Shown here: positions 1-6,517 of the stretch, in pieces
Layout: every line of letters starts with the position of its first letter
Position numbering within the stretch: the stretch's first letter is position 1
From: Chloroflexota bacterium
Lineage (GTDB): Bacteria; Chloroflexota; Anaerolineae; UBA4142
DNA length: 9,462 nt
Assembly: GCA_016200825.1 (NCBI GenBank)
Contig: JACQEA010000096.1
Span: forward strand, 1-9,462
Direction: 5' to 3'
Translations under genes and position numbers: made by a program
Notes under the pieces: generated by a model
The model's input: the letters and a program-made list of their open reading frames with translations, nothing else
The model's database searches: none
Told to the model about the DNA's origin: nothing

Positions 1-927
1 ACCAGCACTGCCGCGCCAACTCAGTTCGCCGCGATCACGCGGCTCACGTACGATCCGGGCAACGCGACTCATCCCGCGTGGAGTCCGGACAATCAAACCA
101 TCGCGTTCGAGTCTAATCGCGATGGCGCGAATCACATTTACATTATGAACGCGGATGGCACTCATTCTCGCGCGCTCACATTCGGTGCGAACGATGATCG
201 TCATGCGACGTGGATGCCCGATGGTAAAAATATTTTGTACGACTCCTCCGACGACATGCATCAAGATATTTGGATCGTCAACGCGGAGAATGGAAATCGC
301 AAGCAACTCACGCGCGTGAATGGGTTGGCAGATTATGCCGCGCCGAGTCCCGACGGGCAACGCATTGCGTTCTATGTGTACAAAGAAATGACGCTGAATA
401 TTTGGTCGGCGCGCGCGGATGGCAGCGATGCAAAACAATTGACGCGCGATTTTGCAAACGGGAAACGGAATGAATCAACCATTTCGTGGGGGCGACCCGC
501 GTGGAGTCCGGATAGTCAATTGATTGCGTACACCGGCGCGGATGGAAAATCCATTTGGTTGATGCGCAGTGACGGCACGGGTGCGCGCGCGATCATCGCC
601 GACGATGAAACGAATCACTTTCCATTTTTCTTGGCGGATGGGCGACTCGCGTTCATCACCGAATATGTTCCACCGCGATATGGCGCGGCATGGACGAATG
701 CGTGGGCGTACGATCTAAAGACCGGCGCGCGCGCCTTATTGCATGAGTATATGTCTATGCAAGAGCCGCTCGCGTGGAATGCCGATATCTCCAAATTACT
801 TTTCGCTTCGCCGCGCAACGGTCGCTTTGATATTTATTTGATTGACACGCGCGCGCCGGGCGGAATCGTCGCGTTGCGCGATAATTTGAACGTATCTTCG
901 GCGCAGTCGGGGGAAGTGAATCGCTGA
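1..927 (+). CDS. PD40/TolB-like beta-propeller protein, 5'-truncated
   Basis: The reading frame is open from base 1 to the TGA at 925-927, so the true start lies outside the window; the ATG at 145 is internal, because propeller repeats run across it. About six blades with the pattern W-S-P-D-G/N...I-A-F/Y...I-W/Y...A-D-G...L-T are visible, near bases 70-180, 202-312, 334-444, 493-597, 616-740 and 766-870. Clear copies are AWSPDNQTIAF, PSPDGQRIAF and AWSPDSQLIAY. These match PD40 (WD40-like) repeats, as in the TolB C-terminal propeller and in many secreted or periplasmic sugar- or protein-binding proteins. The last blades are more divergent. No enzymatic domain is seen; a signal peptide, a protein kinase or a peptidase domain could lie in the missing N-terminal part. 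It converges on acs and is probably unrelated to the Mo-hydroxylase genes. The fold is well supported; the function is unknown. Confidence 0.85.
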   Translation, partial: TSTAAPTQFAAITRLTYDPGNATHPAWSPDNQTIAFESNRDGANHIYIMNADGTHSRALTFGANDDRHATWMPDGKNILYDSSDDMHQDIWIVNAENGNRKQLTRVNGLADYAAPSPDGQRIAFYVYKEMTLNIWSARADGSDAKQLTRDFANGKRNESTISWGRPAWSPDSQLIAYTGADGKSIWLMRSDGTGARAIIADDETNHFPFFLADGRLAFITEYVPPRYGAAWTNAWAYDLKTGARALLHEYMSMQEPLAWNADISKLLFASPRNGRFDIYLIDTRAPGGIVALRDNLNVSSAQSGEVNR

Positions 928-966
928 TGCGCGCAGACGAATAAATAAATCGCGCGACGCAAATAA

Positions 967-999
967 AGTGGCGAGAAGCATAAATAGTTTCTCGCCACT
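967..999 (-). terminator. Hairpin between convergent genes, probable acs terminator
   Basis: A perfect 11-bp inverted repeat (967-977 with 989-999, arm AGTGGCGAGAA) encloses an 11-nt loop. It lies between the two convergent stop codons at 927 and 1074. Read on the minus strand, the stem is followed by TTATTT, a weak U-rich tract. On the plus strand it is followed by CATCTTGGGG. The structure therefore fits best as the intrinsic terminator of acs and of any read-through from the cox genes, and it could also protect the 3' end of the plus-strand transcript. A second small hairpin (1015-1020 with 1027-1032) lies closer to acs. The rest of the 928-1071 gap shows nothing recognisable. Confidence 0.6.
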
Positions 1000-1071
1000 C
1001 ATCTTGGGGGTGAACGAAGATATATCTCTTCGAGTTTAGCCAGTCCGCTCATCTCTTGCTGTTCTGCGCTT

Positions 1072-3180
1072 TTACTTTTCTTCTCCGAACTTGGCGATGT
1101 CTTCGGGAATTTCTCCTTGTGTAACCTGCGCGTCCTTGCCCTGCACCATCACGCGAATTTCTTCCACCACGTTCGGATTCGCGAGCGTCGTCACATCGCC
1201 CACCTCTTTGCGATTCGAAATCGACGCGAGCACGCGGCGCATAATTTTTCCCGAACGCGTCTTGGGCATATCGGGAACAATGTACACATGCTTGGGGCGC
1301 GCAATCTTGCCGATCAACTCTTCATTCGCTTTGATCACGCGCGCGCGAATTTCATCGCTCGCGATGATCCCCGGCTTGAGCGCGATGTAGACTTCGGGCA
1401 CGCGGCCTTTCATTTCATCCATTACCGGCACAACTGCCGCTTCCGCGATTTCAGGAACAGTGAGACATGCGGATTCAATTTCTTTTGTGCCCAAGCGATG
1501 CCCCGCGACATTGATCACATCGTCAATGCGTCCCAAAATTCTAAAATATCCATCCGCCGCAAGCAGCGCGCCATCGCCCGCGAGATAGGGCCAATCGCGC
1601 CAATTTTTACTCGCGGGATTTTTATTATAGCGCGCGTAATAAGTCTGGACGTAACGCGCGGGATCGCCCCAAATCGTTTGCATGATTCCGGGCCACGGAT
1701 TGCGAATGCAAATATTTCCGGCGCGCGTCGATCCGGCGGGAACCTCGTCGCCATTTTCGTCGAGAATGACCGGATGAATTCCCGGCGCGCCGGGGCCCGC
1801 GCTGCCGGGTTTCATCGCGTCGAGCGCGGGAATTGTCGTGCACAAAAATCCGCCGTTCTCCGTTTGCCACCACGTGTCCGTGATCGCGGCTTGTTTTTTT
1901 CCAACTTCATTGTAATACCAACGCCATGCTTCCGGTTCAATCGGCTCGCCGACGGTCGTCATACATTTGAAATGATAATTGTATTTGCGCGGTTCTTCGG
2001 GTCCGAGTTTGCGCAACATGCGAATCGAAGTGGGCGCGGTGTGAAAAATATTCACGCGATATTTTTCCGCGATGCGCCACGGTCGACCGGCATCCGGGTA
2101 CGTTGGCACGCCTTCATAAATTATTCCAGTCGCCGCGCACGCGAGCGGACCGTACACGATGTACGAATGTCCGGTGATCCAACCAATGTCCGCCATGCAC
2201 CAATACACATCGTCGGGATGAATGTCTTGCACCCATTTCGAAGTTGCGGCGACGTACGCGAGATAACCGCCGGTGCGATGTTGAATGCCTTTTGGTTTTC
2301 CGGTCGTGCCGCTCGTGTACATCAAAAACAGCGGCGCTTCCGAATCCATTTTTTCTGGTTCAACTATTTTGTCGCGATAATTTTTCAAAACCTCGTTCAC
2401 AAAATAATCGCGCCCGTTCACCATCGGCGTTGGCGCGGAATATTTTCCGGGATAACGTTGCCACACCAAAACTTTGTCTACATCCTGTCCCAACTCTTTC
2501 GCGGTCTGCACTGCAATATCGGCATTTTGTTTATGATCAATCAGCGCGCCGTTGCGCCAATACGCGTCCATTGTAATTAAAACGCGCGAGCCAGAATCTT
2601 GAATGCGCGAGCCGCACGCTTGCCCGGAAAATCCGCCGAACACTTGCGAATGAATTATGCCGAGCCGCGCGCACGCGAGCATCGTGATCGGCAGTTCGGG
2701 CGTCATCGGCAAATGAAACGTCACGCGATCCCCCGCGCGCAATCCGCAAAAATCGCGCAAGAGCGCGGCCATTTCATTCACGCGCGTGTACAGTTCTTGA
2801 TAAGTGATCCGCGTTTCAGTTTCCGTTTCAGGTTCGGGCACAAAAATAAATGCGGGCTTGCTCGCGTATTTCGCGAGATGACGATCCACGCAATTGTACG
2901 CCGCGTTGATTTTTCCGCCGGTGAACCATTTCCAAAACGGCGCGTTGCTTCCATCAAAAACCTTTTCATACGGCTCGAACCAATCGAGCATCGCCGCGTA
3001 CTCGCGAAAGCAATCGGGAAATTTTTCCAGCGCAAAGCGTTCCCGCACGCGCGGATCGTTGAGGTTTGCCTGCGCGACAAGTTGCGCGGCAGGTTGAAAA
3101 TATTCTTCTTCTTTCCAATGCACCGCGATCTGCGCTTCGCTGACTTCAGTCATTTCTTGGGGTGCGCTTTGGTCTGCCAT
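1072..3180 (-). CDS. acs: Acetyl-CoA synthetase, AMP-forming
   Basis: A 702-residue member of the adenylate-forming (ANL) superfamily. It activates acetate, and possibly other short acids, to acyl-AMP and then acyl-CoA, using ATP and CoA in the cytoplasm. Motifs seen: ATP-binding loop YTSGTTGKPKG (288-298), GWITGHSY (333-340), VGEPIEPEAW (410-419), acetate-pocket and adenine motif DTWWQTE (435-441), AGDG (534-537), hinge GRIDDVINVAGHRLGT (550-565), and catalytic PKTRSGK with Lys645, the lysine that is acetylated in Acs homologues. The Trp pair in WWQTE is the family feature that keeps the acyl pocket small. GWITG has Ile where many bacterial enzymes have Val, a conservative change. The length is slightly above the usual 630-660 because of an N-terminal extension and a C-terminal tail of about 25 residues. 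The start is supported by AGGAGG six bases upstream. It is the last gene of the minus-strand run, 59 bp after coxE, so co-transcription is likely. Propionyl-CoA synthetase is less likely but not excluded. Confidence 0.95.
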   Translation of the reverse strand: MADQSAPQEMTEVSEAQIAVHWKEEEYFQPAAQLVAQANLNDPRVRERFALEKFPDCFREYAAMLDWFEPYEKVFDGSNAPFWKWFTGGKINAAYNCVDRHLAKYASKPAFIFVPEPETETETRITYQELYTRVNEMAALLRDFCGLRAGDRVTFHLPMTPELPITMLACARLGIIHSQVFGGFSGQACGSRIQDSGSRVLITMDAYWRNGALIDHKQNADIAVQTAKELGQDVDKVLVWQRYPGKYSAPTPMVNGRDYFVNEVLKNYRDKIVEPEKMDSEAPLFLMYTSGTTGKPKGIQHRTGGYLAYVAATSKWVQDIHPDDVYWCMADIGWITGHSYIVYGPLACAATGIIYEGVPTYPDAGRPWRIAEKYRVNIFHTAPTSIRMLRKLGPEEPRKYNYHFKCMTTVGEPIEPEAWRWYYNEVGKKQAAITDTWWQTENGGFLCTTIPALDAMKPGSAGPGAPGIHPVILDENGDEVPAGSTRAGNICIRNPWPGIMQTIWGDPARYVQTYYARYNKNPASKNWRDWPYLAGDGALLAADGYFRILGRIDDVINVAGHRLGTKEIESACLTVPEIAEAAVVPVMDEMKGRVPEVYIALKPGIIASDEIRARVIKANEELIGKIARPKHVYIVPDMPKTRSGKIMRRVLASISNRKEVGDVTTLANPNVVEEIRVMVQGKDAQVTQGEIPEDIAKFGEEK

Positions 3181-3186
3181 TCGTTC

Positions 3187-3192
3187 CCTCCT
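3187..3192 (-). promoter_or_regulatory. Shine-Dalgarno of acs
   Basis: AGGAGG on the minus strand, six bases before the ATG at 3180. It is a consensus site and fixes the acs start. It lies just beyond the heptamer array, so translation of acs need not depend on coupling to coxE. Confidence 0.85.
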
Positions 3193-3204
3193 CGATGAAA
3201 GTAA

Positions 3205-3253
3205 TTGGAGTTTGGAGTTTGGATGTTGGATGTTGGAATTTAGGATTCAGGAT
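3205..3253. repeat. 7-bp-period tandem array, coxE-acs gap
   Basis: Seven consecutive units start exactly seven bases apart, at 3205, 3212, 3219, 3226, 3233, 3240 and 3247. The units drift from TTGGAGT through TTGGATG and TTGGAAT to TTAGGAT and TCAGGAT. The array runs into the 3' end of coxE, so the TAA stop (3240-3242) and the last four codons are made of repeat units. Heptamer arrays of this kind resemble the short tandemly repeated repetitive (STRR) sequences described in cyanobacteria; that comparison is by type, not by homology. Confidence 0.8.
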
Positions 3254-4472
3254 CTTTCGCTTTGCTCAGGCCAAGTTTTGGAAATTTAAAATTTCCACGC
3301 CTCGCCGGTCTCGCCTCTTCCACCCGTGACAAAACGCGTCCCAAACTTTCCAGACTCGCCAGGTTATGTACGGGGAGAAAATCATCTACGTAGGGCAACG
3401 CGGCGCGCAGTCCTTGCGTCAGCGGTTGATAATCGGGTGCGCCCAGAAGTGGATTCAGCCAAATCAAACGAAAACAACTTTTCTGCAGACGCTCCATCTC
3501 GCGCGATAAAATCGCAACCTCGCCACGATCCCACCCGTCGCTGATGATCAAAACCACCGCGCCCGCGCGCGCGACGCGGCGCAACCAGCGATAATTGAAC
3601 TCTTTGATTGATTCACCGATGCGCGTGCCGCCGCCCCAATCTTGCACCGCTTTCGTCACCTCACCGACCGCGTCGTCAATGTCCTTGCGCGATAACTGCC
3701 GCGTGATACGCGTCAAGCGCGTTCCGAACAAAAACGTTTCTACATGCTCCAACCCATTCGACAGCGTGTGGACGAAATGCAAAATCATCCGCGTATAACG
3801 TTCCATCGAGCCGCTGATGTCGCACAGGACGACGAGGGTGCGCGGCTTGCGTTTGCTTTGCTTCCATGCGAGTTGCAAAAATTCGCCGCCGTATTTCAAA
3901 TTGCGGCGGACGACGCGGCGCAGATCGAGGTGGGTGCCATGCCGCACCGGAATTTTTCGCCGCGTCGCGCGCGTGCCGACGCGCCACGTCATTTGCGCGA
4001 GCATTTGTTTTGCCGCTTGAACTTCTTCCCACGAATACGCTTCGAAATCTTTTTGGCGCAATACTTCGACCGCGCTGTAGGTTTGCTGAACGTCCAGAAT
4101 CATCCGCTCGGTTTGCGGCGCGCGCTTGATTTCTTCCGCCGTTTCGTCAAAGGGAATTTCGCGGAACGACGCGTTGGGAAAGCGCACGCGTTTGGGACGC
4201 AACGCGGAAATCGGTTCCACCGGCATCAAGAGTGGAGCCAGCCGATGGGATTGCCAAAAGAGTTTGAACGCGAGATCGAACAGCGCGAGATCCGCGCGGC
4301 GATGACAGAAGAGCGCGCGCGCGGCAAAATAGAAATCGTCTCTGCGCCCAATGTTCACATGCTCCAGCGCCGCCGCAAGATCAATCACCTGCCCAGGCCC
4401 CACATCCAAGCCGACGATGCGAAGCAGTCGCGAAAAGAGAACGAGGTTTTTGAGAAGCAAGCCGTGATTCAC
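3240..4472 (-). CDS. coxE: CoxE-like VWA-domain protein
   Basis: A 410-residue protein with the CoxE layout: an N-terminal helical region (LLLKNLVLFSRLLRIVGLDV, then a segment rich in charged residues) and a C-terminal von Willebrand A domain. A complete metal-ion-dependent adhesion site is visible: DISGSM (around residues 218-223 from the chosen start), the Thr in WGGGTRIG (about 283) and the Asp in IISDGWDRGE (about 312). No membrane segment or signal peptide is apparent, so it should be cytoplasmic. In Oligotropha, CoxE works with the AAA+ protein CoxD in late maturation of the Mo active site; the immediately upstream coxD gene agrees. The open frame extends to a TTG at 4499. GTG at 4472 is preferred because GGTGGA lies nine bases upstream and the family N-terminus begins near here, whereas the TTG lies inside a palindrome with no ribosome-binding site. 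The last residues are encoded by a repeat array. Family assignment is strong; the partner enzyme is inferred from context. Confidence 0.9.
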   Translation of the reverse strand: MNHGLLLKNLVLFSRLLRIVGLDVGPGQVIDLAAALEHVNIGRRDDFYFAARALFCHRRADLALFDLAFKLFWQSHRLAPLLMPVEPISALRPKRVRFPNASFREIPFDETAEEIKRAPQTERMILDVQQTYSAVEVLRQKDFEAYSWEEVQAAKQMLAQMTWRVGTRATRRKIPVRHGTHLDLRRVVRRNLKYGGEFLQLAWKQSKRKPRTLVVLCDISGSMERYTRMILHFVHTLSNGLEHVETFLFGTRLTRITRQLSRKDIDDAVGEVTKAVQDWGGGTRIGESIKEFNYRWLRRVARAGAVVLIISDGWDRGEVAILSREMERLQKSCFRLIWLNPLLGAPDYQPLTQGLRAALPYVDDFLPVHNLASLESLGRVLSRVEEARPARRGNFKFPKLGLSKAKDPES

Positions 4473-4481
4473 AGGAATAAA

Positions 4482-4487
4482 TCCACC
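4482..4487 (-). promoter_or_regulatory. Probable Shine-Dalgarno of coxE
   Basis: GGTGGA on the minus strand, nine bases before GTG 4472. It decides the start in favour of the GTG over the upstream TTG at 4499. Its first bases overlap the outer arm of the 4485-4537 palindrome, so folding of that palindrome in the mRNA could partly hide it. Confidence 0.5.
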
Positions 4488-4537
4488 GCCAAGTCGCAAA
4501 GACGCAAAGAATATTTTTTTCTTCGCGCCTTGGCGGT
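4485..4537. repeat. 53-bp imperfect palindrome, coxD-coxE gap
   Basis: The outer arms ACCGCCAAG (4485-4493) and CTTGGCGGT (4529-4537) pair perfectly over 9 bp. The interior keeps pairing in the same register nearly to the centre at 4511, with mismatches at 4494, 4498, 4503 and 4505. The sequence has a CGCAAAGACGCAAAG side and a T-rich side. It starts at the first base after the coxD stop codon and ends at the coxE ribosome-binding site. The GCAAAGACGCAAAG type of sequence is familiar from dispersed intergenic repeats in environmental bacterial genomes, so a REP/MITE-like dispersed repeat is likely. It could act as an intercistronic hairpin that protects or separates the coxD and coxE messages. 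Confidence 0.75.
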
Positions 4538-5425
4538 TCAGCTTTTTCTAACGCGCTCCACCAACTCGCGCGCCACCGCGCCTTGCACTTTGGTCACGTC
4601 ATCTTGATATTTCAACAGCGCGCCGAGCGTTTCGTTGACGACGTTCTCGCTCAAATCCTGCTGATCCAGCGCCACCAGCGCGGCTGACCAATCGAGAGTT
4701 TCCGCGACGCCGGGCATTTTGTACAACTCCATCCGTCGCAGTTCTTGCACAAAGCGCACGATCTGTTGCGCGAGACGATCGGGTGCATCAGGCACTTTGG
4801 TTAGAACAATGCGATATTCTTTTTCGAAATTTGGAAAATCAATCCAATGGTAGAGACAGCGGCGTTTCAATGCGTCGTGAATTTCGCGCGTGCGGTTGGA
4901 GGTAACGACGGTGACTGGTGCGTGCGCGGCTTTCAGCGTTCCAATTTCGGGAATCGTGATTTGCCAATCCGAAAGTAGTTCAAGCAGGTACGCTTCGAAT
5001 TCTTCGTCGCTCCGGTCAATCTCGTCAATCAACAATACCGGCGCGCGCGGTAGATTGTCTTCAATCGCCTGCAAGAGCGGCCGCTTGAGCAAAAATTGTG
5101 GCGAGAAAATTTCGCGCCGCGCTTCCTCGCGTCCGACGCCGGTCGCTTCCATCAAGCGGATGTGTAGCATCTGTTGCGAATAATTCCACTCGTACACCGC
5201 CGTATTCACGTCCAGCCCTTCGTAGCATTGCAAACGAATGAGGCGCGCGTCCAGGATCGCGGCGAGCGTTTTGGCGACTTGAGTTTTGCCCACGCCCGCT
5301 TCGCCTTCCAAAAAAAGCGGCTTGTTCAATTTCAGCCCGAGAAAAATTGTCGTGGCCAATCCGCGATCGCTGATGTATTGATGCTGTTCGAGCGCGCGGA
5401 TAACATCGTCAATGGATTGGAGCAT
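4538..5425 (-). CDS. coxD: CoxD-like MoxR-family AAA+ ATPase
   Basis: A 295-residue single-domain AAA+ ATPase of the MoxR family. Visible elements (numbered from the ATG): Walker A GEAGVGKT (about 41-48), Walker B LLIDEID (131-137), sensor 1 in VVTSNRTREIHDALKRRC (about 173-190, with the Arg pair just after it fitting the arginine-finger position), followed by the C-terminal lid helices. In the aerobic CO dehydrogenase system of Oligotropha, CoxD is the ATP-dependent chaperone needed to complete the sulfurated Mo centre, and it is paired with a VWA protein. Here coxE follows after 65 bp, with only a palindrome between. The frame could start at GTG 5428, but ATG 5425 fits better: the AGGAG at 5430-5434 would be one base from the GTG and four from the ATG. 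All catalytic motifs are intact. MoxR proteins also serve other metal enzymes; the neighbouring Mo-hydroxylase genes favour the CoxD role. Confidence 0.92.
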   Translation of the reverse strand: MLQSIDDVIRALEQHQYISDRGLATTIFLGLKLNKPLFLEGEAGVGKTQVAKTLAAILDARLIRLQCYEGLDVNTAVYEWNYSQQMLHIRLMEATGVGREEARREIFSPQFLLKRPLLQAIEDNLPRAPVLLIDEIDRSDEEFEAYLLELLSDWQITIPEIGTLKAAHAPVTVVTSNRTREIHDALKRRCLYHWIDFPNFEKEYRIVLTKVPDAPDRLAQQIVRFVQELRRMELYKMPGVAETLDWSAALVALDQQDLSENVVNETLGALLKYQDDVTKVQGAVARELVERVRKS

Positions 5426-5429
5426 CACA

Positions 5430-5434
5430 CTCCT
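5430..5434 (-). promoter_or_regulatory. Shine-Dalgarno of coxD
   Basis: AGGAG on the minus strand. Spacing is one base to GTG 5428 and four bases to ATG 5425, which favours the ATG as the start. Confidence 0.7.
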
Positions 5435-5474
5435 GCCAATTGAAGATTAGCAATTGCCATCAGCATCGTCCGGC

Positions 5475-5531
5475 TACGTGCGACGCATCCTTGCCCTGAA
5501 CGAGGCGAAGGGGCTTGGTGCGTCGCACGTA
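5475..5531. repeat. 57-bp palindromic element, coxM-coxD gap
   Basis: Perfect 13-bp outer arms (5475-5487 TACGTGCGACGCA and 5519-5531) enclose a second, imperfect stem. The centre (about 5494-5513) reads CCCTGAACGAGGCGAAGGGG, close to the CCCTGAGCGAAGTCGAAGGG-type palindrome that recurs between genes in many bacterial genomes (from memory, not searched). It lies 18 bp past the coxM stop and about 40 bp before the coxD ribosome-binding site. No T-tract follows on either strand, so it is not a typical intrinsic terminator. A dispersed REP/MITE-like element or an mRNA-stabilising hairpin is more likely. A short CAATTG...CAATTG pair (5437-5442 and 5451-5456) lies beside it. Confidence 0.75.
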
Positions 5532-5549
5532 TGCTCAAACCCTTCAACT

Positions 5550-6413
5550 TTACTTTGCTCTCTCCACTGCCGCCTTCATCGCGCGCTCTGTCATCACACT
5601 CACCAGATGCGCGCGATACTCCGCGCTCGCGTGAATGTCACTCAAGCAGTCCATGCCATCGGATGAATGCGCGGCGGCGGCTTTGATTGCCGCGTCGTCC
5701 GGCTTTTTACCCTCCAACGCTTTTTCTGCCGCGCGCGCGCGCGTTGCGTTCGCACACGCGCCCGTGACGCCAATGCTTGCTTTCTCGACGTTTCGATTCG
5801 CATCGAGTTTCACCCACGCGCACACACCAACGATGGCAAAGCGCGATGCCGGTTGCGCGAATTTCACGTATGCACATCCACTGCTCGGTTGATGCGCGGG
5901 AATCTTGATTTGTGTCAGGACTTCGTTCGGTTTTAGTGCGGTCGTCAGCGCGCCCTTGAAGAAATCGCCGGCTTTGATTTTGCGCGCGCCTTTCGCGCCC
6001 ACGGCTGTAAATTCCGCGCCCACCGCGAGCATCACCGCCGGATAATCCGCCGCGGGATCTGCATGCGCTAAACTTCCGCCGATCGTACCGCGATTCCGGA
6101 CCTGCCAATCACCGATCGCCGCCGCCGCTTCGGAAATCGCCGGACAGTGATTACGAATCGCGTCCGACGCGGCAATGGTCGCGTGCGTCGTCAGCGCGCC
6201 AATCGTCGTTCCGCTCTTGGCGGATTTGATGCCCGCCAGCGTTTTGATTTTGCCAACGTCCACCAACGCAGACGGTTCGGCGAGCCGCAATTTCATCGCC
6301 GGTAAAAGCGAATGTCCGCCCGCGAGAATTTTCGCGTTTTTATTTTTCGCGAGCAGTGTCACCGCTTCTTTTACAGACTTGGGCGCATAGTATTCAAATT
6401 TGGCTGGAAACAT
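5550..6413 (-). CDS. coxM: CoxM-like FAD-binding subunit of Mo hydroxylase
   Basis: A 287-residue medium subunit of the xanthine dehydrogenase/CO dehydrogenase family. It binds FAD and passes electrons from the [2Fe-2S] subunit to the final acceptor. Two FAD pyrophosphate-binding signatures are intact: AGGHSLLP (31-38) and TIGGSLAHADPAADYPA (110-126). The N-terminus FPAKFEYYAPKSVKEAV is typical, and the C-terminal part (about 180-285) fits the CO_deh_flav_C domain, with SIGVTGACANATRA and a SDIHASAEYRAHL segment. Length matches the usual 280-295. The start is supported by AAGGA six bases upstream (6420-6424). The gene follows coxL across an 82-bp gap filled by an octamer array and precedes coxD, so the order here is S-L-M-D-E rather than the M-S-L-D-E order of Oligotropha. 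The family is certain; the physiological electron acceptor cannot be read from sequence. Confidence 0.93.
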   Translation of the reverse strand: MFPAKFEYYAPKSVKEAVTLLAKNKNAKILAGGHSLLPAMKLRLAEPSALVDVGKIKTLAGIKSAKSGTTIGALTTHATIAASDAIRNHCPAISEAAAAIGDWQVRNRGTIGGSLAHADPAADYPAVMLAVGAEFTAVGAKGARKIKAGDFFKGALTTALKPNEVLTQIKIPAHQPSSGCAYVKFAQPASRFAIVGVCAWVKLDANRNVEKASIGVTGACANATRARAAEKALEGKKPDDAAIKAAAAHSSDGMDCLSDIHASAEYRAHLVSVMTERAMKAAVERAK

Positions 6414-6422
6414 GTTTGCTCC

Positions 6423-6517
6423 TTGTCAGGTAGTCCGGTAGTCAGTTAGTCAAATAGTCGGATGGTCAGAAGCACTTGACTATCGGACTATTCGACTATT
6501 TGACGACGCGACTATGC
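6423..6517. repeat. 8-bp-period inverted array, coxL-coxM gap
   Basis: Six plus-strand units with core TAGTC (variants TTGTC, TGGTC) start exactly eight bases apart at 6423, 6431, 6439, 6447, 6455 and 6463. After seven bases come five units with the inverted core GACTA (one GACGA), at 6478, 6486, 6494, 6502 and 6510, also exactly eight apart. Four cores on each side pair in one register (for example 6455-6459 with 6494-6498). The best arm is 6449-6467 with 6486-6504, 17 of 19 positions complementary. The three bases after each core vary. The array covers the last six codons and the TAG stop of coxL (6496-6498) and reaches almost to the coxM ribosome-binding site. Confidence 0.9.

Noticed and set aside
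145..927. Complete short gene starting at ATG 145
   Set aside because: The frame is open to base 1 and encodes a full propeller repeat (bases 70-180) across this Met, so the gene is truncated by the window edge.
1117..2580. Long plus-strand open frame (487 codons) opposite acs
   Set aside because: Its translation is rich in Arg, His and Asn with no family motif, and acs on the other strand is complete with all catalytic motifs. It reflects GCG/CGC codon bias in acs.
3744..4607. Plus-strand open frame (287 codons) opposite coxE and the coxD end
   Set aside because: It crosses two real minus-strand genes and the palindrome between them, has no ribosome-binding site or recognisable domain, and is low in hydrophobic periodicity; it is a shadow frame.
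5475..5531. Intrinsic terminator after coxM
   Set aside because: The hairpin is strong but no T-tract follows its outer arm on the minus strand, and coxD and coxE are expected to be co-expressed with coxM.
6423..6517. CRISPR array
   Set aside because: Units are 8 bp with 5-bp cores and 3-base spacers, far too short for repeats and spacers, and no cas gene is present.
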